This document shows positions 6,971 through 12,247 of a stretch of 12,247 nt of DNA, one piece after another. Every line of letters starts with the position of its first letter. The stretch's first letter is position 1. Both the position numbers and the translations under genes were made by a program. Source of the stretch: Bacteroidota bacterium (GTDB taxonomy: Bacteria; Bacteroidota; Ignavibacteria; UBA10030; SZUA-254); NCBI GenBank assembly GCA_004322375.1, contig SCUC01000163.1:1-12247 (forward strand), written 5' to 3'. Under the pieces are notes generated by a model that worked only from the letters and a program-made list of their open reading frames with translations, did no database searches and had not been told where the DNA came from.

Positions 6971-8668
6971 ATGAACAAGGTTAAATCTCATTCATCATCG
7001 GGGAAAGGAGTTCGTAGCGCACTTGTTGAATACTGGCTAAGCGCGTGGCGACCGTATTTAGTTATTATGTTGTTAGGATTGCTGGCGTTCGGAAGTACGC
7101 TCTGGTTTTCATTTATTCAGTTTGATGATAATATTTTGATACAGGAGAAGTATCACATAATCGGGAGCTTATCGCAAATAATTCCTTCATTCAAAACTCC
7201 TTACCTTGAGTATTATTATCGTCCCGTAGTGATGCTTTCGCTGATTCTAGATGCGCAAATAAGCGGGCAGGAGCCCTGGATGTATCATCTCTCCAATGTA
7301 TTGTACCATCTTGCAGCAAGCTGTTTGGTGTTTCTTCTCTTGCTGAAGCTGAAGTCTTCGAGAGGAGTTGCATTGTTTTCGAGTGCGCTCTTTGCCGTGC
7401 ATCCGATGGCTACACATGCCGTCGCGTGGATTTTAGGAAGGAACGATTCATTGTTAGCCATAGCCGTGCTGCTTTCGTTTGTAGCAATGATAAATTTCGA
7501 AACAACAAAACGATGGTATTTTTTCGTTCTTCATGTTCTTAGCTTTTTCATTGCTCTCCTTGTCAAAGAAACTGCTATAGTTTTTCCTCTCCTCGGTTTG
7601 TATTATTTATCCTTCATAGCTCGAAAACAGTTGCTCTCGAAAGAAACAGTACGCTATGTTCTCGCATGGTTAAGCGTTATTTTTGTTTGGTATTTCATAC
7701 GAATGCCTGTTCTCGAGGGCGTGCCGAATACCTTTTCTTTTAACAGCTTTATTCTCAATTTGAGGGTAGTTCTCGAAATGCTTGGGAAAATGGTGATACC
7801 CATCCGGTTATCAGGCTATCCAACGTTTGATACGATACCATTGATTACGGGCAGCGTTGTTGTGGTATTGGTTGCACTATTCTTGATAAGCAATCAAGCT
7901 ATCCGCAGCCGCAACAATATTTGTTCGCTGGTTTGGTTCGTTGTCTTCATACTTCCGGGTTTAGGCATTCATCTCACCGATTCGATTCACAAGTATGATT
8001 ATCTTGAGTGCAGGGCGTATTCTTCCCTCGTCGGTGTTTCATTGTTAGTCGCGGGGATTCTTTCAAGCAACTTTACAACATTGCCCCGGTGGACGAAGCG
8101 CGCAGGGTTTTTTGTTATTCCTCTTTTTGCTGTTATTTCCGTGAGCTACAGTATGAACTATAAGGATGCGCTCTCTCATTGGAGACATGCTGTCGCAATG
8201 TCGCCACAGTCAGCAAATGTGCATTATAAATTAGGAATTGTATGGAGTCAGGTTGAACACAATCCTACGGAAGCAGTTCGTTGTTTTGAAAAAGCCATAG
8301 AACTTGACTCAACAAATTTCGAATATCACGATAATGTAGGAATTGAATACGGAACATTGGGGTTATTAGAAAAAGCGGAAATCGAGTTTAAAAAAGCAAT
8401 TGCGTTGAACCCTTCGCATCCGTTTCCGCAATCAAATCTCGGTTATCTTTATTTCCTTCAGGGCAATAATGCACTGGCGGAACAATACTTGAAGGAAGCA
8501 TTTCGTCTGGATTCCAATTTTAGCAAGTCTCAAGAATTGCTTGTGCATGTGTATTACCGTGAACGAAATTATGAGAAAATGTTGTATTTTGCTGAGCGGG
8601 TACAACATGCAGGTGTAATGCTGGATAGCAACATGAAGCGTGTAGTTGATTCATTACAGAATAAATGA
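6971..8668 (+). CDS. TMTC-like GT-C membrane glycosyltransferase with C-terminal TPRs (paralogue 1)
   Basis: This 565-residue protein starts with a cytoplasmic tail and a first membrane helix (residues 28-47), then the acidic pair FDD (51-53), expected just outside the membrane and typical of GT-C enzymes. YYRPV (82-86), the HLSNVLYH helix (106-113) and HPMATHAVAWILGRNDSL (144-161) are the conserved TMTC/PMT-like core. About ten hydrophobic segments run to residue 400. Residues 412-560 hold about four TPR units (for example AVRCFEKAIELDSTN and AEIEFKKAIALNPSH), which should lie outside the cytoplasm and recruit substrate or partner proteins. Eukaryotic TMTC1-4 (GT105) transfer mannose to proteins. 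The bacterial sugar and acceptor are unknown, and a polyprenyl-phosphate donor is expected by analogy. A paralogue follows 274 bases downstream on the same strand. The stop codon TGA overlaps a target duplication of the element at 8673-8806. No strong ribosome binding site is visible. Confidence 0.85.
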   Translation: MNKVKSHSSSGKGVRSALVEYWLSAWRPYLVIMLLGLLAFGSTLWFSFIQFDDNILIQEKYHIIGSLSQIIPSFKTPYLEYYYRPVVMLSLILDAQISGQEPWMYHLSNVLYHLAASCLVFLLLLKLKSSRGVALFSSALFAVHPMATHAVAWILGRNDSLLAIAVLLSFVAMINFETTKRWYFFVLHVLSFFIALLVKETAIVFPLLGLYYLSFIARKQLLSKETVRYVLAWLSVIFVWYFIRMPVLEGVPNTFSFNSFILNLRVVLEMLGKMVIPIRLSGYPTFDTIPLITGSVVVVLVALFLISNQAIRSRNNICSLVWFVVFILPGLGIHLTDSIHKYDYLECRAYSSLVGVSLLVAGILSSNFTTLPRWTKRAGFFVIPLFAVISVSYSMNYKDALSHWRHAVAMSPQSANVHYKLGIVWSQVEHNPTEAVRCFEKAIELDSTNFEYHDNVGIEYGTLGLLEKAEIEFKKAIALNPSHPFPQSNLGYLYFLQGNNALAEQYLKEAFRLDSNFSKSQELLVHVYYRERNYEKMLYFAERVQHAGVMLDSNMKRVVDSLQNK

Positions 8669-8672
8669 TTAA

Positions 8673-8806
8673 CTGATGTAACGCAACGCAATTGCAATAC
8701 CTAATATTTTTAGGTTTTCCTCTGAACTCAACTCCCTCGTAGAGGGGGATGAGTTCGCGAGGTTTGCCTTAATTTTTATGTTTAAAAATGCCCTGCGTAA
8801 CATCGG
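8673..8806. mobile_element. 134-bp MITE-like element with 7-bp target duplication
   Basis: TGATTAA occurs immediately outside both ends (8666-8672 and 8807-8813). The ends CTGATGTAACGCA (8673-8685) and TGCGTAACATCGG (8794-8806) are inverted copies matching at 11 of 13 positions. The centre is a long hairpin, GAACTCAACTCCCTC (8724-8738) with GAGGGGGATGAGTTC (8742-8756) around a GTA loop, with one mismatch and one G-T wobble. The left copy of the duplication begins with the TGA stop codon of the upstream glycosyltransferase, so insertion left that reading frame intact. There is no coding content. As transcribed RNA the centre would fold into a strong stem, which could reduce read-through into the next gene. 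The ends differ from those of the element at 2634-2763, so it belongs to another family. Confidence 0.65.
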
Positions 8807-8813
8807 TGATTAA

Positions 8814-8942
8814 TTCTTCATATACCATTATGAGCGTCGTCGTTCAAAAATTGCTAACGGTCGCGAGTTATAACCAAAGCCGCCAAGAGTATCGTTATAA
8901 TGTTATCCGAGCGACCAGTTACTTCGTAGAGATAAAAAATAT
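8814..8942 (+). promoter_or_regulatory. Upstream region of the second TMTC-like gene, possible promoter and stem
   Basis: After the mobile element, 129 bases remain before the start codon. A perfect TATAAT is at 8896-8901, but no good -35 box lies 16-18 bases upstream. GGTCGC (8859-8864) pairs with GCGACC (8911-8916), and ATAAC (8870-8874) with GTTAT (8894-8898), so a nested stem could form over the promoter or leader. This is suggestive only. Confidence 0.25.
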
Positions 8943-10670
8943 ATGGCAAAACCAAATCAACATAAACAACAACTGCTCCTGATAATCGCGCTTCTCTGCG
9001 TTGCGGTGACGATCGCGTATTATCCCGTATTTGATTCTACCTTTATCAACTTCGATGACCCGGGATACGTCAGTCAAAACGCGCACGTGCAAAAGGGAAT
9101 ATCCATCGAAACAATCAAATGGGCGTTCACAACAATTGCCGAGGCAAACTGGCACCCGCTTACATGGCTTTCTTTTGCGTTCGATTTTTCAGTAGCAGGA
9201 TTGAACCCTGCCTATTTTCATGCGAGCAGTCTTTTCATCCATTTGCTGAGCAGCATTCTTCTTTTTCTTGTATTGGAGAGAATGACGCAGCAGCAATGGC
9301 AAAGTGCGTTCGTGGCAGTGGTGTTTGCGCTTCACCCGATGCACGTTGAATCCGTTGCGTGGATTTCCGAGCGTAAGGATGTACTGGCTGCTCTCTTTTG
9401 GATGTTGACAATGGGTGCGTATGTTTTGTATTGTCGTTCATCTAATGTTCGATATTATTATCTTGCTCTCGTGCTATTTGCCTTAGGACTTTTAGCAAAA
9501 CCGATGTTGGTTACGCTGCCGTTTGTTCTTCTTCTCCTTGATTATTGGCCCCTCAATCGGGTAAGCATATTCGATGCGCAAGCAGCACGTGAAAAGAAGC
9601 ATAAGGGTATCTCGCTCAAACAAAGTCTTAGAGAAAAAATTCCGTTTTTCACTCTCACGCTTGCATCAAGCATTGTAACCTATGTCGTTCAGCAGCGTGG
9701 AAAAACTATGGAGTTTGCGCAAGCTCTTACGTTTCAGGAACGGATTGCAAATGCCATTGTTTCGTATTTGTCATACCTGCGAATAACGTTGTTGCCGGTT
9801 GATCTTGCGATTTTCTATCCATATCGGGAAAATACATTTTCAGTTGTTCAGATTGGGATTGCGGTAGTTGTTCTTGCTCTCATCAGCGTCATAGTATGGA
9901 GGCAAAAAAAGGAGCGTCCCTATTTACTTGTCGGCTGGCTTTGGTTCCTGGGAACATTAGTTCCGGTCATAGGAATAGTTCAAGTGGGGATGCAGGGATT
10001 GGCAGATCGGTACATGTATCTCCCGATGATCGGACTTTCGGTCATGGTAGCCTGGGGTTTCTCATCAGCGCTTCCTTCGGGCAAACAGTACCTTACGATG
10101 CTTTCCGGCGCCTTTGTTGTTCTCACGCTGCTTATGGTAGTTGGTACGCAGATACAGGCTTCACGGTGGAAGAGCAGCAGAACACTGTTTGAGCATACAA
10201 TACATGTAACGAGCGATAATTATCTTGCTCACCATTGTCTTGGCGCGGATTTAGCCGATTCCGGGAAGACGACGGAAGCGATTGCTCATTTCAGAGAAGT
10301 TCTCAGACTGAAGCCTGAGTACGCGCCTACACATAATAATCTGGGGGTTGCGCTTGCGACACTGGGAAAGTTCGATGAGGCGGAAACGCACTGGAAACGC
10401 GCGACTGAGCTGGCTCCCGAATTTGCCGATGCTTTTTCGAATCTTGCTCGTTTGTATGCGTTACAAGGTAAACCGGATGAGGCAATCCGTGTATTCAATA
10501 ATGCATTGCAACTTGACCCGAATCATCTTCAGGCGCATTTTAATTATGGGAATTTGCTCGCAAAGATAGGAAAAATTGAAGAAGCACGTATGCACTATAC
10601 CGAGGCGTTACGTGTTGCACCAGGTTTTCAACCCGCGAGGAAAGCCCTGCAAAATTTAGGGAGTAGGTAA
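8943..10670 (+). CDS. TMTC-like GT-C membrane glycosyltransferase with C-terminal TPRs (paralogue 2)
   Basis: This 575-residue protein has the same architecture as the upstream gene but is closer to the family norm. The first membrane helix is residues 10-28, followed by NFDDPGYV (36-43), ANWHPLTW (68-75), and FALHPMHVESVAWISERKDVLAALF (128-152), with AKP (185-187) and LLDYWPLNR (198-206). Several further hydrophobic segments follow to about residue 400. Residues 427-570 form four regular TPR units (for example AIAHFREVLRLKPEYAPTHN and AIRVFNNALQLDPNH). The FDD acids near the first loop match the catalytic position of PMT-type enzymes. The role is probably transfer of a sugar from a lipid carrier to an exported protein or glycan, with the TPRs gripping the acceptor; this is inferred from TMTC/GT105. 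The two copies differ markedly around the conserved HP motif, so the duplication is old or the substrates differ. Translation starts at the ATG after an A-rich tract, with no clear ribosome binding site. Confidence 0.88.
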   Translation: MAKPNQHKQQLLLIIALLCVAVTIAYYPVFDSTFINFDDPGYVSQNAHVQKGISIETIKWAFTTIAEANWHPLTWLSFAFDFSVAGLNPAYFHASSLFIHLLSSILLFLVLERMTQQQWQSAFVAVVFALHPMHVESVAWISERKDVLAALFWMLTMGAYVLYCRSSNVRYYYLALVLFALGLLAKPMLVTLPFVLLLLDYWPLNRVSIFDAQAAREKKHKGISLKQSLREKIPFFTLTLASSIVTYVVQQRGKTMEFAQALTFQERIANAIVSYLSYLRITLLPVDLAIFYPYRENTFSVVQIGIAVVVLALISVIVWRQKKERPYLLVGWLWFLGTLVPVIGIVQVGMQGLADRYMYLPMIGLSVMVAWGFSSALPSGKQYLTMLSGAFVVLTLLMVVGTQIQASRWKSSRTLFEHTIHVTSDNYLAHHCLGADLADSGKTTEAIAHFREVLRLKPEYAPTHNNLGVALATLGKFDEAETHWKRATELAPEFADAFSNLARLYALQGKPDEAIRVFNNALQLDPNHLQAHFNYGNLLAKIGKIEEARMHYTEALRVAPGFQPARKALQNLGSR

Positions 10671-10704
10671 TGCCGCATCGTTTTTTCGATGCTTTCTGTT
10701 ACCT
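10665..10704. terminator. Hairpin between convergent genes, weak terminator candidate
   Basis: GCATCG (10675-10680) pairs perfectly with CGATGC (10687-10692) around six T residues, and AGGTAA (10665-10670) pairs with TTACCT (10699-10704) outside it. The TAA stop of the plus-strand gene lies in the outer stem. On the plus strand the inner stem is followed by TTTCTGTT, a poor U-tract. On the minus strand there is no U-tract. It lies in a 37-base gap between converging genes, where a terminator is expected. Confidence 0.45.
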
Positions 10705-10707
10705 GTC

Positions 10708-12247
10708 TTATTTTTCTACCGGCAAACGTTTGTAAATAAGCATGCTGCAACGTTTCGCCTCTTTTTCGTTTGGGGTGTCTATCCATTGCTTTATATCGAA
10801 TAGCGTTCCACCCACGAGTGAGTATTTTGTTTTAACTAACTCGTCAATATAGGGGACGAATATGGCAGGCGTTTTTTTGTGGCGCATCCAGCTTGCCGGA
10901 GACTGAACATATACTATTACTTCTGGAAGATTTTTTTGTAGCGTTTGCACTACCTCTTCCTGATATACCTGTGCAGCGGCGGTAGGAATCATTAAAGGAT
11001 ACACGATAACAAACCGCGAGACGCTTTCACGGTTTGCATAGTAAAGAACTTCCGGTTCGGAGCCTGCGATGAATATCTTATCAGAGGGTTGAGTGATTTC
11101 TTCAACTTTTTTTGCCGCAATTTGCGCTTCAATAAAGGGGCTGTGCTTGGTATAGAGCTCGATGATAAATTCATTTGGTGATTTCGAAATGAGGTCGTAA
11201 TTGGGTAATAACAATAACAGGATGAGAACGGAAATCACTACCGATTTCATGCGTACTGAGCCGCGAGGAGAGCCTATTTTTAGTTGGGTGAAAAGAGAAT
11301 CAAGCGATGCCACCGATATGATGGCAAGAAATGGAAGCAGGACAAGGTAATAATGCCCGATTGGCGACCGATAAATAGTTAAGAGCGAAATGAACACCAG
11401 CCCTAGATACTGCCACCACAACGGTGGTCGCTTAATGATGTACCAGGCGAACAACAGGCAAATAAACCACCATTGTTTCCAGAATAGAGTAAGGAATGAA
11501 AGAATGGGCGAATAGTCATATTCATCGAAGCTCGTATAAAGAAGATTATAGTCAATGACACATTCGCGAAGCGTTTTCCCCCCGTCGTGAAGAAGAAAAG
11601 GAAGAAGAAATAACAGGGTAGTTAAAGAAACTCCAAGTGTAATGATTCCTGTATGTTTCAAAAGAACAGAAAACCGTTTGGTGGACTTCCACAGCTCAAC
11701 TTGCCAGAGGAACACCATGAACACAAGAACAGGTGCGGCAATCGGTTTGAACAAGCACGCGATCGCTCCAAAACATCCCCCGAGGAACCAATGAAGCAAG
11801 GGGGCCTCCCCTTTCTTCCAGAGAACAAGAAGGAAAACAAGCATCATCGGAAGTATCATAAACGCTTCCGTGTTTGCGGCGAACAGGTGCAACGGTGGAA
11901 ACGAAACCATCGGGGTTAGCGCCCACATCACAGTCAAGCCTAAAAAATTATTACTTCCTCTTGCGACAATAATGCCCGTCACAATGATGGTAAGGAAAAC
12001 CGAGAGAGAAGCAAGCGCTCTCGGCAGCACAATGGAATTTTCCGATATCAACTGTCCGAACAAGTAAGCGTAGATAATCATCGGCGGTTTTTGCATAAAC
12101 GAATGCTCATACGGCATGACGCCATGGTGCAATAATCTTGCCGCGTACGCGTATTCGCCTTCATCCCGTTCAAACGGCGTCGTGAAGCTGTTCCAGCGTA
12201 AAAGAAGAAATAAACATGTTATACCGATGAAAGAAAGAATTTGCCGT
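10708..12247 (-). CDS. ArnT/PMT-like membrane glycosyltransferase (GT39/GT83 superfamily), N-terminus outside window
   Basis: The frame is open to the right edge, so about 512 residues are visible and the true start lies beyond 12247. A shorter reading from the TTG at 12132 would cut into conserved sequence and is rejected. At the visible N-terminus a membrane helix (ILSFIGITCLFLLL) is followed by TTPFERDEGEYAY (visible residues 22-34). Its Asp-Glu pair is the signature of ArnT, RgtA-D and PMT_2 glycosyltransferases, which take a sugar from a polyprenyl-phosphate carrier on the outer face of the inner membrane. SFMQKPPMIIYAYLFG fits the next conserved loop. About ten further hydrophobic segments follow, then a soluble C-terminal domain of roughly 150 residues. 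The acceptor (lipid A, another envelope glycan or a protein) cannot be assigned. The gene converges on the TMTC-like gene and is not in its operon. No TPRs are present. Confidence 0.87.
   Translation of the reverse strand, partial: RQILSFIGITCLFLLLRWNSFTTPFERDEGEYAYAARLLHHGVMPYEHSFMQKPPMIIYAYLFGQLISENSIVLPRALASLSVFLTIIVTGIIVARGSNNFLGLTVMWALTPMVSFPPLHLFAANTEAFMILPMMLVFLLVLWKKGEAPLLHWFLGGCFGAIACLFKPIAAPVLVFMVFLWQVELWKSTKRFSVLLKHTGIITLGVSLTTLLFLLPFLLHDGGKTLRECVIDYNLLYTSFDEYDYSPILSFLTLFWKQWWFICLLFAWYIIKRPPLWWQYLGLVFISLLTIYRSPIGHYYLVLLPFLAIISVASLDSLFTQLKIGSPRGSVRMKSVVISVLILLLLLPNYDLISKSPNEFIIELYTKHSPFIEAQIAAKKVEEITQPSDKIFIAGSEPEVLYYANRESVSRFVIVYPLMIPTAAAQVYQEEVVQTLQKNLPEVIVYVQSPASWMRHKKTPAIFVPYIDELVKTKYSLVGGTLFDIKQWIDTPNEKEAKRCSMLIYKRLPVEK

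Noticed and set aside
8788..8982. Small plus-strand frame between the two TMTC-like genes
   Set aside because: It starts inside the MITE-like element and overlaps the start of the next gene in another frame; no recognisable features.
10708..12132. Minus-strand glycosyltransferase starting at 12132 as a complete gene
   Set aside because: The frame continues to the edge and encodes the conserved FERDEGEYAY motif upstream of 12132, so the gene is partial in this window.

Overview
The window looks like a chromosome segment from a Gram-negative bacterium of the Bacteroidota/Chlorobiota (FCB) side of the tree, possibly an Ignavibacteria-like lineage. This is inference. It rests on a secreted Asp-box propeller protein ending in a degenerate type IX secretion (Por/T9SS-like) C-terminal domain, on paired 'WNMV' modules of a kind common in that group, on weak Shine-Dalgarno sequences, and on many short palindromic dispersed repeats. 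No rRNA, tRNA, CRISPR array or complete insertion sequence was found.

Layout. Positions 1-411 are non-coding apart from one purine/pyrimidine-biased imperfect inverted repeat. A secreted six-Asp-box (sialidase-fold) protein occupies 421-2436 (+). It is followed by about 380 bp of non-coding DNA with a three-hairpin array (2454-2555) and a separate 130-bp MITE-like element (2634-2763) bounded by a TGATG duplication. Next come a small antitoxin-like gene (2821-3045) and a visibly AT-rich 380-aa gene (3080-4222) that I read as a distant PIN-like nuclease, together a candidate toxin-antitoxin or defence island. A secreted glycogen-debranching-enzyme-like glycoside hydrolase (4275-6836) follows. 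Two tandem paralogous membrane proteins (6971-8668 and 8943-10670) each join a GT-C type membrane glycosyltransferase core to C-terminal TPR repeats, as in TMTC/GT105 proteins. A second MITE-like element (8673-8806) sits between them, and its 7-bp duplication overlaps the stop codon of the upstream gene. A convergent ArnT/PMT-like (GT39/GT83 superfamily) glycosyltransferase gene (10708 to the right edge, minus strand) runs off the window and lacks its N-terminus.

How the genes may work together. Three polytopic glycosyltransferases that probably use polyprenyl-phosphate sugars lie beside a secreted glycosidase and an exported beta-propeller protein, which suggests cell-envelope or secreted-protein glycosylation and extracellular carbohydrate handling. 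The antitoxin/PIN-like pair does not fit that theme, has different base composition and lies beside the mobile-element remnants, so it is probably an acquired module. The most distinctive parts of the window are the three separate palindromic elements of about 130 bp, two of them with clear target-site duplications, and the unusual PIN-like gene.
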